Source of the DNA: Youhaiella tibetensis
Lineage (GTDB): Bacteria; Pseudomonadota; Alphaproteobacteria; Rhizobiales; Devosiaceae
Assembly: GCF_008000755.1 (NCBI RefSeq)
Contig: NZ_CP041690.1
Location: 1,613,260-1,677,259 of the forward strand
DNA length: 64,000 nt
Direction: 5' to 3'
This document shows positions 54,166-63,658 of the stretch, piece by piece (position 1 is the stretch's first letter; every line of letters begins with the position of its first letter). The notes beneath the pieces were generated by a model. That model was not told the origin of the DNA. It worked only from the letters and a program-made list of their open reading frames with translations, and made no database searches. The translations under genes and the position numbers were made by a program.

Positions 54166-55016
54166 CCGCTCCAGCCATCGCCGCGCCGGCGGCCCGCCCG
54201 GGCCTGCGCCTGAGCCCCTTTGAAATCTTCGTCGTCGCGCTTGTCGCGTTCCTGCTCGCTATCGCGCTGTTCGGACCGCTGGTGGCGCCGGACAGCGTCT
54301 ACAGGTCCGATATCGCCAATTCTCTGATGCCGCCGAGCTTCGACCACTGGTTCGGCACGGACGATCAGGGGCGCGATGTCTTCTGGCGGTTGATCGTCGG
54401 CGCCCAGACGACGCTCCTCTCTGCCTTCCTCGTCGTGACCCTCTATTCGCTGATCGGGGTCACCATTGCCACCGTCGCAGCCGCCGGACCGCGCTGGCTG
54501 GACGAAACCTTGATGCGCATCACCGACATCGGGCTGGCGCTGCCCGGCATGATCGTCGCCCTCGGCTTTGCCGCCGCCATGGGCCCCAGCCTGCAATCGG
54601 CCGTCATCGCCATGGCAATCACTGGCTGGCCCATCACCGCCCGCATGCTGCGCGGCATCATGCGCCAGACCATGGAGGCCCAGTTCGTGGCCGGAGCCCA
54701 GGTGCTGGGCGTTTCCAAATGGCGTCTGATGACCAAGCACGTCCTGCCGAACTCACTCGACGTGCTGATCGTCAAGTGGGCCGGTGACGTGGGGACGACC
54801 GTGCTTGTGCTAGCCAGCCTTTCGTTCATCGGCGTGGGCGCGCAGCCGCCGAGCGCGGAGTGGGGCGCCACCATTGCCAGCGCCCGGGGCTTCGTCTCGA
54901 CCGCCTGGTGGACTGTCGTCGCGCCGGGCGCCGCCGTCGCCATCACCTCAATCGCCTTCGGCCTGCTGGGTGACATCATCCAGGTGCGCCGCGATCCGTC
55001 ACTGAGGGGGAACTGA
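54162..55016 (+). CDS. ABC permease, DppC type
   Basis: 284 aa. HWFGTDDQGRDVFWRLIVG and the EAA-type AQFVAGAQVLGVSKWR with VLPNSL mark DppC. The ATG at 54162 overlaps the previous stop (ATGA); the longer frame to 54078 is inside the DppB gene. The ATPase gene starts 1 nt after its stop. Confidence 0.92.
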   Translation: MTAPAIAAPAARPGLRLSPFEIFVVALVAFLLAIALFGPLVAPDSVYRSDIANSLMPPSFDHWFGTDDQGRDVFWRLIVGAQTTLLSAFLVVTLYSLIGVTIATVAAAGPRWLDETLMRITDIGLALPGMIVALGFAAAMGPSLQSAVIAMAITGWPITARMLRGIMRQTMEAQFVAGAQVLGVSKWRLMTKHVLPNSLDVLIVKWAGDVGTTVLVLASLSFIGVGAQPPSAEWGATIASARGFVSTAWWTVVAPGAAVAITSIAFGLLGDIIQVRRDPSLRGN

Positions 55017-55017
55017 G

Positions 55018-56034
55018 ATGCAGATCGTGCACCCCATGCCCGCCATGCCCGAACCCACCCCGAAATACGCCCCGCTCGTCACAGCCAGCGGCTTGACCGT
55101 GGACATGCCGCTCGGCCGCGACGGGAACAGCGTGCGCATCGTGGACAATATCGATTTCTCCATCGGGGTCGGCGAGCGCGTCGCCCTGGTGGGCGAGTCG
55201 GGATCGGGCAAATCGCTGACAGCCCGCGCCCTGATGCGCCTCGACCGGCTTGCCCGCCTGTCGGGGCGCATCGACTTCGACGGCCAGGACCTGCTCAAGC
55301 TGAGCGAGCGGGAAATGACCCGCTACCGCGGCAGCGCCATCGCCATGGTCTTCCAGGACCCGATGAGCTTTCTCGATCCGCTCATGACCATCGGCGACCA
55401 GGTTGCCGAAACCTTGCGCATACGCGGGGTCGGCAAGGCCGAGGCACGCAAGCGGGCGCTGGCGGTTCTCGATGAACTGGGCGTGGACCGGGCTGCCGAG
55501 CGGCTCGATGCCTATCCTCACGAGTTCTCGGGCGGCATGCGCCAGCGCGTGGTGCTGGCCATGGCGCTGGTCGGCGAGCCGCGGCTGCTGATTGCGGACG
55601 AACCCACCACGGCGCTCGATGTGCGCGTGCAGGACCAGGTGCTGGACCTGCTCGACGACGTTTCCGCGCGCCGCGGACTGGCGGTGCTATTCATCACCCA
55701 TGATCTGGGGGTGGTCGCCGGCTTCGCCGAGCGCGTGATGGTGATGTACTCGGGCCGCATCGTCGAGGACGGGGAGGTCGAGCAGGTCTTCGCCCATCCG
55801 AAGCATCCCTACACACGAGGGTTGATCAAGGCCGTGCCGCGCATCGACCAGGACCTGCACAAGCTCTACGCCATTCCCGGGGCCCCGCCGCCGCCATTGG
55901 CGCGGCCAAGCGGCTGCCCGTTCCATCCGCGCTGCAGCGAGAGTTTCGATCGCTGCGTGAGCGAGTTGCCGGCCGTCCTCAATGTCGGTGGCGAGCGCGT
56001 CGCCTGCCATCTGCACGACCCGCTGCGAGTGTGA
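55018..56034 (+). CDS. ABC ATPase, DppD type
   Basis: 338 aa. Walker A GESGSGKS near residue 59, signature FSGGMRQR near 171 and Walker [13 protein letters not shown]. The C-terminal Cys-containing [14 protein letters not shown] region is the oligopeptide-transporter C-terminal extension, which can bind an iron-sulfur cluster in some members. Paired with the DppF-type gene 3 nt downstream. Confidence 0.93.
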   Translation: MQIVHPMPAMPEPTPKYAPLVTASGLTVDMPLGRDGNSVRIVDNIDFSIGVGERVALVGESGSGKSLTARALMRLDRLARLSGRIDFDGQDLLKLSEREMTRYRGSAIAMVFQDPMSFLDPLMTIGDQVAETLRIRGVGKAEARKRALAVLDELGVDRAAERLDAYPHEFSGGMRQRVVLAMALVGEPRLLIADEPTTALDVRVQDQVLDLLDDVSARRGLAVLFITHDLGVVAGFAERVMVMYSGRIVEDGEVEQVFAHPKHPYTRGLIKAVPRIDQDLHKLYAIPGAPPPPLARPSGCPFHPRCSESFDRCVSELPAVLNVGGERVACHLHDPLRV

Positions 56035-56037
56035 GCC

Positions 56038-56856
56038 ATGCTGCTGAAGATCGACCGCATCTGCAAATCCTACGCCGCGTTCCCCAACCCGCCGACCCGG
56101 GTGCTGCATGAGGTTTCGCTGAGCATCAACCACGGCGAGGCGCTCGGACTGGTGGGAGAGTCCGGTTCGGGCAAATCAACCATCGCCAAATGCCTCCTCG
56201 CGCTGACCAAGCCGGAGGAAGGCTCGATCACCTATGACGGGATCGACGTGATCCACCCCAAAGGCGAAGATCTGCGCCGGTTCCGGCGCGAGGTGCAGAT
56301 GGTGTTCCAGGACCCCTACGGCAGCCTCAATCCCCGCATGACGGCGGAGGAACTGATCGGGGAGGGGCTTCTCGTCCACAAGCTGGAGAGCGGCGCCCAG
56401 GCGCGGCGCACGCGGGTGGCCGAGATGATGGAAATGGTCGGCCTCAACCCCGACGACATGGATCGCTACCCGCGCTCCTTCTCCGGCGGGCAGCGCCAGC
56501 GCATTGCCATCGCCCGGGCCCTCGTCATCCGGCCGCGCATCCTCGTCTGCGACGAGCCCGTGGCGGCGCTCGATGTTTCCGTCCAGGCCCAGGTGATCAA
56601 CCTGCTCCAGGATATGCAGCGCAAGCTCAACCTCGCCATCGTCTTCGTCGCCCACGACCTGGCAGTGGTCAGGCATCTTTGCGAGAACATCGTGGTGCTG
56701 CACAAGGGCGTGGTGGTCGGGCGCGGAACGCGCGAGGAGATCTTCGGCAATCCGCAGAACGCCTACACCCAGGCGCTGCTCGCCGCCGTCCCGGTTCCCG
56801 ACCCCGCCATCGGCCGCGCCCGCCGCGCGCAGCGCCTGGCCCAAACCACCAACTAG
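56038..56856 (+). CDS. ABC ATPase, DppF type
   Basis: 272 aa. Walker [10 protein letters not shown] near residue 41, signature FSGGQRQR near 150 and Walker B ILVCDEPVAALD. It is shorter than typical DppF because the C-terminal extension with the Cys cluster is absent. With the DppD-type partner it forms the split ATPase of this importer. The TIM-barrel paralog 4 gene follows 17 nt later. Confidence 0.92.
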   Translation: MLLKIDRICKSYAAFPNPPTRVLHEVSLSINHGEALGLVGESGSGKSTIAKCLLALTKPEEGSITYDGIDVIHPKGEDLRRFRREVQMVFQDPYGSLNPRMTAEELIGEGLLVHKLESGAQARRTRVAEMMEMVGLNPDDMDRYPRSFSGGQRQRIAIARALVIRPRILVCDEPVAALDVSVQAQVINLLQDMQRKLNLAIVFVAHDLAVVRHLCENIVVLHKGVVVGRGTREEIFGNPQNAYTQALLAAVPVPDPAIGRARRAQRLAQTTN

Positions 56857-56873
56857 ACCACGAGGAGACCCCG

Positions 56874-57962
56874 ATGCGTATCGGTGTTGATGGCCGCAAG
56901 ATCCCGGAAGCCGCCAAGCGCGGCCCGGTAGCCAGCTTCGATCATGCCCGCGACCTTGGCATGGAAGGACTGTTCTTCCGCACCGTGCTCGACATGAGCC
57001 CGACGCTCGATGCCGGCTATCTCGGCGAGATCAAGCAACGCGCCGACGAATTGGGCATGTACCTGGAAACCGGCCTGGGCAAGGTGAACCCCTATGCCAC
57101 GCCCGAAGCGCCCGAACTGCGGCTGATCGGGGACGGGGACATCGTGGCCGGCTTCCGCCGCATGATGGAGGCCTGCGCCGCCATCGACTGCCGCGAGCTC
57201 TGGGTGGCCACGGCCAACTACAAGCCGGCCTTCACAGGCCGTTTCGCCTATGACCGTTTCCGCACCGACGTGAGCTGGAGCGAACAACTGGCCGCGACCG
57301 CGCGCTTCCTCAAGAAGCTGGCGCCCATCGCACGTGACCTGGGCATCCACCTCAACCTCGAGACGCACGAGGAGATCACCTCGTTCGAACTGGTGCGGCT
57401 GGTCGAGGAGGTCGGGCCCGACGTGACAGGCGTTGTCTTCGACACCGCCAACGTGCTCCAGCGCGGCGAACACCCGGTGTGGTCGGCGCGGCGGCTCGCG
57501 CCCTATGTGCGCCAGTCCCACGTCAAGGATGCGCTCATCGCCTATGACGGGGCAGTGCTCGACTTCCAGATGCGCCCGTGCGGGGGTGGGGTGGTCGATT
57601 TCCGCGCCATCCTGCCGATCCTGGCCGAGGCCAATCCGGATCTCAACCTCTCCATCGAGAACTACGAGTCCTTCACCGATCGTCCGCGCAACCCGCCCAA
57701 GATGATCATCGAGATCGCCGATCCGGCCTGGCTTGAAGGCCACCCCGACCTCTCGGTCGAGGAATATGCGGCCTATCTCGAAATGGTGCAGGACTATGCC
57801 AAGCGCATCGCCTCGGGCGAAGTGCCGGACCGCGAGACCTTCGCCAAGTGGGCGGTCGAGAATTACCACTATGACGAGACGGTCAAATACATCCAGCAAA
57901 GCGCAGCGCATATCCGGGGGATTTGCGAGGACCTCAACCTGCCGCTGAAGCGTGCCGCGTAG
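56874..57962 (+). CDS. Xylose-isomerase-like TIM-barrel protein (paralog 4 of 4)
   Basis: 362 aa. Closest to paralog 2: both begin MRIGVDGRKIPEAA and share LETGLGKVNPYA and PIARDLGIH. Metal-site residues Glu163, Asp190, His216 and Glu262 are all present (LETHEEITS, VVFDTANV, QSHVKDAL, SIENYES). GAGGAG precedes the ATG. It ends the importer operon, so import and first catabolic step are probably coupled. Isomerase or epimerase function is inferred from the fold only. Confidence 0.82.
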   Translation: MRIGVDGRKIPEAAKRGPVASFDHARDLGMEGLFFRTVLDMSPTLDAGYLGEIKQRADELGMYLETGLGKVNPYATPEAPELRLIGDGDIVAGFRRMMEACAAIDCRELWVATANYKPAFTGRFAYDRFRTDVSWSEQLAATARFLKKLAPIARDLGIHLNLETHEEITSFELVRLVEEVGPDVTGVVFDTANVLQRGEHPVWSARRLAPYVRQSHVKDALIAYDGAVLDFQMRPCGGGVVDFRAILPILAEANPDLNLSIENYESFTDRPRNPPKMIIEIADPAWLEGHPDLSVEEYAAYLEMVQDYAKRIASGEVPDRETFAKWAVENYHYDETVKYIQQSAAHIRGICEDLNLPLKRAA

Positions 57963-58228
57963 AAAATAACACAGTAATATCAGCGAGTTACGAGAGATTG
58001 ATGGTGACCTATGGTCGCCCCAATCGATAAAATTTGAAAACATTTCCGGTGATCGTGCGCGGCTTTTCGCGTTGCAGTTGCGCGGCAGGGTGAAAAGCGC
58101 AATAGCTTGCGCATACGGTGATGATCCGCCGAGGGCGCGCCCGGAATAATTCGCGGCGCGTCAACAAAAGTCTTGCGGGCAAAAGCTCATTGATTGAGTA
58201 TCCGCTCGGACTACCGGGGTGGATACGA
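57963..58228. promoter_or_regulatory. Gap before the SorC-type regulator
   Basis: 266 nt, AT-richer than the genes. GCGCAA-TAGC-TTGCGC (58097-58112) is a perfect 6-bp hairpin with a 4-nt loop and no T-run. GTATCC (58198-58203) and GGATAC (58221-58226) form a 6-bp dyad overlapping the regulator start; it resembles the island operators but is short and may be chance. No terminator for the importer operon could be picked out. Confidence 0.35.
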
Positions 58229-59179
58229 ATGGCGTCACGACAGGACAACGCAACGCGGCTCGACGATGCAGCGCGCGCAGGCTGGCTTTACTACGTCGCC
58301 GGCAACACCCAGGAAGAGATCGCCAGCAAGCTGGGCATCTCGCGCCAATCCGCGCAGCGATTGGTATCGTTGTCGGTAAGCGAGGGGTTGATCAAGGTGC
58401 GGCTCGATCACCCGATCGGGCGCTGCATGGACCTGGCAACGCGCCTCCTGGCGCGCTATCCGCTCGACCTGGTCGAAGTGGTGCCGAGCGACCCGCAGAA
58501 CCAGTCCACTACGATCGGTGTCGCCGAAGCGGCCGCCGCCGAGATCGAGCGGCGGCTCAAGTCCGACGAGCCCATCATCATGGCCATCGGCACGGGGCGT
58601 ACGCTCAAGGCCGCCATCGAGCGGCTGCCGCCTATGGACGCGGGCCAGCACAAGATCGTCTCGCTGACCGGCAATATCGCGCCGGACGGCTCGGCGCACC
58701 TCTACAACGTCATCTTCAACATGGCCGAAACCGTCAAGGCGCGCAGCTTTCCGATGCCTTTGCCGGTCATCGCGTCCTCTGCGGCCGAGCGCGAGCTGCT
58801 GCACGGCCAGACGATGATCCGGGCAACCCTCGACCTGGCCGCCAGGGCCAACGTCACCTTCGTGGGCATCGGCGACCTGAGCCCCAATGCGCCCCTCTAC
58901 CTCGACGGCTTCATCACCGAGAACGAACTCAAGGCCCTCCAGAAGGCGGGCGCCGTAGGAGAGGTGGTCGGTTGGGCCTTCGACAGCCAGGGCCGCCTTA
59001 TCGAGGGCCTCACCAACGAGCGCGTCTCGAGCGCGCCGCTGCCGTCGCGCGAAACCTCGCTGGTGGTGGCTTTGGCCAAGGGCGAGAGGAAATTGCCCGG
59101 CATCCGCGCCGCCATCGCCCGACGCTTCGTCAACGGGCTCATCACCGACGAATTGACCGCCGAAGCCCTGCTTTCCTGA
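58229..59179 (+). CDS. SorC/DeoR-family polyol-operon regulator
   Basis: 316 aa. An N-terminal helix-turn-helix (NTQEEIASKLGISRQSAQRL) precedes a SorC sugar-phosphate-binding domain (AIGTGRTLKAAIERLP, VSLTGNIAPDG, FVGIGDLSP, EVVGWAFDSQG). It lies directly upstream of and parallel to the smo operon and should regulate it in response to a sorbitol/mannitol-derived ligand. ATG 58229 gives a short normal N-terminus; the frame reaches 58118 through the AT-rich gap. Confidence 0.88.
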   Translation: MASRQDNATRLDDAARAGWLYYVAGNTQEEIASKLGISRQSAQRLVSLSVSEGLIKVRLDHPIGRCMDLATRLLARYPLDLVEVVPSDPQNQSTTIGVAEAAAAEIERRLKSDEPIIMAIGTGRTLKAAIERLPPMDAGQHKIVSLTGNIAPDGSAHLYNVIFNMAETVKARSFPMPLPVIASSAAERELLHGQTMIRATLDLAARANVTFVGIGDLSPNAPLYLDGFITENELKALQKAGAVGEVVGWAFDSQGRLIEGLTNERVSSAPLPSRETSLVVALAKGERKLPGIRAAIARRFVNGLITDELTAEALLS

Positions 59180-59253
59180 GCCTGGGCGCCCACCGGCTCC
59201 CATCGATCGCCATGGATTGATCCACTACCAGGCCGGTTGCGCTCGCGACCGGC

Positions 59254-59316
59254 TTGACTCTTTTTGTGCGCGGGATGAGTATTTGCTCATCACAGAAGCA
59301 AATGCTCGTTTGTGAT
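59254..59316 (+). promoter_or_regulatory. smo operon promoter with overlapping operator dyad
   Basis: TTGACT (59254-59259) and GAGTAT (59277-59282) are 17 nt apart and form a plausible promoter. GAGTATTTGCT (59277-59287) and AGCAAATGCTC (59297-59307) are an 11-bp inverted repeat with one mismatch and a 9-nt spacer, overlapping the -10. A second dyad, ATCACA (59289-59294) with TGTGAT (59311-59316), interlocks with it. This is the probable binding site of the SorC-type protein. Confidence 0.55.
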
Positions 59317-59328
59317 GGGAGGAAATCG

Positions 59329-60639
59329 ATGAAACTGACACCAGTTCTGGTGGGCGCGCTCGCATTCTCGGCGCTCATCAATTCCGCTTCCGCCGAGACG
59401 CTGACCATCGCCACCGTGAACAACGGCGACATGATCCGCATGCAGAAGCTGACCGACGACTTCACGAAGGCAAATCCGGACATTCAGCTCGAATGGGTGA
59501 CGATGGAGGAGAACCAGCTCCGCCAGAAGGTCACCACCGACATCGCCACCAAGGGTGGCCAGTACGACATCGTGACCATCGGCACCTACGAAGTGCCGAT
59601 CTGGGCCAAGCAGGGCTGGCTGCTCTCGCTGGACGACCTGGGCGCGGACTACGACGTCAACGACCTGCTGCCCCCGATCCGCGCGGGCCTGAGCCTGGAC
59701 GGCAAACTCTACGCCGCCCCGTTCTACGGCGAATCCTCGATGGTGATGTATCGCAAGGACCTGATGGAAAAGGCCGGGCTGACCATGCCCGACGCGCCCA
59801 CCTGGGACTTCATCGCCGACGCCGCCCGCAAAATGACGGACCGCGCCAACGACATCAACGGCATCTGCCTGCGCGGCAAGGCCGGCTGGGGCGAGAACAT
59901 GGCGTTCCTGACGGCCATGTCCAACTCCTTCGGCGCGCGCTGGTTCGACGAACAGTGGCACCCTCAGTTCGACCAGCCCGAGTGGAAGGATACGCTCCAG
60001 TTCTACGTCGACCTGATGAAGGACGCCGGCCCGGCCGGCGCGTCCTCGAACGGGTTCAACGAGAACCTAGCGCTCTTCCAGTCCGGCAAGTGCGGCATGT
60101 GGATCGACGCCACCGTGGCCGCCTCGTTCGTGACCAACCCCACGGACTCGACCGTTGCCGACAAGGTCGGCTTCGCTCTGGCACCCGACAAGGGGCTGGG
60201 CAAGCGCAGCAACTGGCTCTGGGCCTGGTCGCTGGGCATCCCGGCGAGCTCCACCAAGGCCGACGCGGCCAAGAAGTTCGTGGCCTGGGCCACCTCCAAG
60301 CACTACATCGACCTGGTCGCTTCCAAGGAAGGCTGGGCCAACGTGCCTCCGGGCACGCGCGCCTCGCTCTACGCCAACCCGGAATACCAGAAGGCCGCGC
60401 CTTTCGCGAAGATGACGCTGGATTCGATCAACTCGGCCGATCCGACCAATCCGACCGTCAAGCCCGTGCCTTATGTGGGCGTGCAGTTCGTGGCCATTCC
60501 CGAGTTCCAGGGCATCGGCACGACGGTGGGCCAACTGTTCTCGGCGGCGCTTGCCGGCCAGTCCTCGGTGGATGACGCCCTCAAGCAGGCCCAAGACGTG
60601 ACCACCCGCGAAATGACCAAGGCCGGCTACATCAAGTAG
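59329..60639 (+). CDS. smoE: Sorbitol/mannitol ABC transporter binding protein SmoE
   Basis: 436 aa. Signal peptide MKLTPVLVGALAFSALINSASA, then ETLTIATVNNGDM, typical of SmoE/MtlE polyol-binding proteins, as are GGQYDIVTIGTYE and YGESSMVMYRKDL. GGGAGG precedes the ATG at 59329. Operon order SBP, two permeases, ATPase, mannitol dehydrogenase matches the smo operon of Rhodobacter. It delivers sorbitol, mannitol or arabitol to SmoFG. Confidence 0.88.
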   Translation: MKLTPVLVGALAFSALINSASAETLTIATVNNGDMIRMQKLTDDFTKANPDIQLEWVTMEENQLRQKVTTDIATKGGQYDIVTIGTYEVPIWAKQGWLLSLDDLGADYDVNDLLPPIRAGLSLDGKLYAAPFYGESSMVMYRKDLMEKAGLTMPDAPTWDFIADAARKMTDRANDINGICLRGKAGWGENMAFLTAMSNSFGARWFDEQWHPQFDQPEWKDTLQFYVDLMKDAGPAGASSNGFNENLALFQSGKCGMWIDATVAASFVTNPTDSTVADKVGFALAPDKGLGKRSNWLWAWSLGIPASSTKADAAKKFVAWATSKHYIDLVASKEGWANVPPGTRASLYANPEYQKAAPFAKMTLDSINSADPTNPTVKPVPYVGVQFVAIPEFQGIGTTVGQLFSAALAGQSSVDDALKQAQDVTTREMTKAGYIK

Positions 60640-60651
60640 CCCATCCCTGGA

Positions 60652-60689
60652 GCCGTCCGACCCCGCTGCCCCCTTCGGGGCCGGACGGC
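60652..60689 (+). promoter_or_regulatory. Intercistronic hairpin after smoE
   Basis: GCCGTCCGACCCCG pairs with CGGGGCCGGACGGC (13 of 14 positions) around a 10-nt loop in the 103-nt gap before smoF. There is no T-run; probable mRNA-protecting stem. Confidence 0.6.
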
Positions 60690-60742
60690 AACCCTATCGG
60701 CTTTCCAGATCGTCACCGGCGTGAATCGGGAGGATATACGCC

Positions 60743-61612
60743 ATGGCTACGTCGCAGACGCGCACGCTCGCGCGCTTCATGCTCGCACCCTCGGTGGTCG
60801 TGCTTCTTGTCTGGATGATCGTGCCATTGGCGATGACGCTGTGGTTCTCGTTCCAGAACTACAACCTGCTCAATCCCATCACGAGCTTCGCCGGCTGGAC
60901 AAACTACTATTACTTCCTGACCGACCCGGCCTTCCTGCAGTCGATCCTGAACACCATCCTGCTCGTGGGCGGCGTGCTGCTGATCACGGTGATCGGCGGC
61001 ATCCTGTTCGCGCTGCTGCTCGACCAGCCCATCTTCGGGCAGGGGATCGTGCGCATCCTCGTCATCTCCCCGTTCTTCGTGATGCCGACGGTGGCGGCAT
61101 TGGTCTGGAAGAACATGATGATGAACCCGGTCTATGGGATCTTTGCCCATATCGCCAAGTTCTTCGGGCTCCAGCCGATCGACTGGTTCGCCCAGTTCCC
61201 GCTGTTCTCGATCATCCTGATCGTGGCCTGGCAATGGCTGCCGTTCGCCACGCTGATCCTGCTGACCGCGCTCCAGTCGCTGAGCGAGGAGCAGAAGGAG
61301 GCCGCCGAGATGGACGGCGCCAACGCCATCAACCGCTTCATCTATATCGTGCTGCCGCACATCTCGCGCGCGATCACGGTGGTGATCCTCATCCAGACCA
61401 TCTTCCTGCTGGGGGTCTTCGCCGAAATCCTCGTCACAACCAATGGCGGGCCCGGCTACAACTCCACCAACCTCGCCTTCCTCGTCTACCGCACGGCGCT
61501 GCTCAATTTCGATGTGGGCGGGGCGGCGGCCGGCGGCGTGGTCGCGGTGATCCTCGCCAATATCGTGGCCGCCTTCCTGATGCGGCTCATCGGGAGGAAC
61601 CTGGATGCGTGA
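60743..61612 (+). CDS. smoF: Polyol ABC transporter permease SmoF
   Basis: 289 aa, about six helices. The EAA loop KEAAEMDGANAINRFIYIVLP is intact, and FQNYNLLNPITSFAGWTNYYYF after helix one is typical of the polyol permeases. GGGAGG lies 9 nt before the ATG. It is separated from smoG by a 188-nt gap filled by a large inverted repeat. Confidence 0.9.
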   Translation: MATSQTRTLARFMLAPSVVVLLVWMIVPLAMTLWFSFQNYNLLNPITSFAGWTNYYYFLTDPAFLQSILNTILLVGGVLLITVIGGILFALLLDQPIFGQGIVRILVISPFFVMPTVAALVWKNMMMNPVYGIFAHIAKFFGLQPIDWFAQFPLFSIILIVAWQWLPFATLILLTALQSLSEEQKEAAEMDGANAINRFIYIVLPHISRAITVVILIQTIFLLGVFAEILVTTNGGPGYNSTNLAFLVYRTALLNFDVGGAAAGGVVAVILANIVAAFLMRLIGRNLDA

Positions 61613-61643
61613 GGACGATGGAATGCGGGATCAGGCGATGTTG

Positions 61644-61768
61644 CTCACCCCCCTCCCAACCTCCCCCGCAAGGGGGGAGGTGCTGACCGTGGGTGTTGAG
61701 CGCTTCGTGTTCCAGCAACTGGATCGAAACACCTCCCCCCTTGCGGGGGAGGCTGGGAGGGGGGTGAG
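61644..61768. repeat. Large palindromic repeat element inside the smo operon
   Basis: Two 39-nt arms (61644-61682 and 61730-61768) are reverse complements at 38 of 39 positions around a 47-nt spacer. Each arm also folds on itself through CCTCCCCC-GCAA-GGGGGGAGG. It occupies the only non-coding gap between smoF and smoG. The C/G-rich, A-poor composition differs from nearby coding DNA. It looks like a dispersed repetitive extragenic palindrome of the type common in alphaproteobacteria. Confidence 0.8.
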
Positions 61769-61800
61769 CCCCGGACGACGCCACAGGGGAGGACGCTGAC

Positions 61801-62628
61801 ATGGCCCGCGCAGTTTCAACGCAGCGCAAGATCGGTTTCACTGTCCTCGCCTGGTTCCTGGCGCTGCTGATCTTCTTTCCGATCCTCTGGACGGTGCTGA
61901 CCAGTTTCAAGTCCGAAGCGGAGGCGATCGCTTCTCCGCCCACCCTCATTCCAAACTGGACGCTCGAGAACTACTTCGAGGTGCAGGCGCGCTCGGACTA
62001 TTTCCGGCACTTCGGCAACTCGGTGATCATCTCGGTGGGCTCGACCCTGCTGGCGCTGCTCATCGCCGTGCCGGCCGCCTGGTCGATGGCCTTCGCGCCG
62101 GCCAAGCGCACCAAGGACATCCTGATGTGGATGCTCTCGACCAAGATGATGCCGGCGGTCGGCGTGCTGGTGCCGATCTACCTCATCTTCCGCGACGCGG
62201 GGCTGCTCGACAACGTCTGGGGGCTGACGGTCATCCTGATGCTCATCAACCTGCCGATCGTGGTGTGGATGCTCTACACCTACTTCAAGGAAATCCCGGT
62301 CGATATCCTCGAAGCGGCGCGGATGGACGGCGCCATCCTCTGGAAGGAGATCGTCTACGTGCTGGTGCCCATGGCGGTGCCGGGCATCGCCTCCACGCTC
62401 CTGCTCAACATCATCCTCGCCTGGAACGAGGCCTTCTGGACGCTCAACCTCACCGCCGCCCGTGCGGCGCCGCTGACCGCGTTCATCGCCTCATACTCGA
62501 GCCCGGAAGGGCTGTTCTGGGCCAAGCTTTCCGCCGCATCCACGCTCGCCATCGCACCCATCCTGCTGCTCGGCTGGTTCAGCCAGAAGCAACTCGTGCG
62601 CGGCCTGACGTTCGGCGCCGTCAAATAA
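61801..62628 (+). CDS. smoG: Polyol ABC transporter permease SmoG
   Basis: 275 aa, about six helices. EAA loop [21 protein letters not shown] is conserved, and [17 protein letters not shown] is a typical SmoG/MtlG segment. The ATG at 61801 follows GGGGAGGACGCTGAC. The ATPase gene begins 11 nt after its stop. Confidence 0.9.
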   Translation: MARAVSTQRKIGFTVLAWFLALLIFFPILWTVLTSFKSEAEAIASPPTLIPNWTLENYFEVQARSDYFRHFGNSVIISVGSTLLALLIAVPAAWSMAFAPAKRTKDILMWMLSTKMMPAVGVLVPIYLIFRDAGLLDNVWGLTVILMLINLPIVVWMLYTYFKEIPVDILEAARMDGAILWKEIVYVLVPMAVPGIASTLLLNIILAWNEAFWTLNLTAARAAPLTAFIASYSSPEGLFWAKLSAASTLAIAPILLLGWFSQKQLVRGLTFGAVK

Positions 62629-62639
62629 GGGGGACTGCA

Positions 62640-63641
<1,002 letters not shown>

Positions 63642-63658
63642 CCGACCGGAGGAGTTCC

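Noticed and set aside
58198-58226. GTATCC/GGATAC dyad at the SorC gene as an island-type operator
   Set aside because: Only 6-bp arms, it overlaps the start codon region and the flanking T/A extensions of true sites are missing; kept only as a note.
61605-61799. 64-codon open frame across the smoF-smoG gap
   Set aside because: It is translated from the palindromic repeat and has no ribosome-binding site or protein-like composition.
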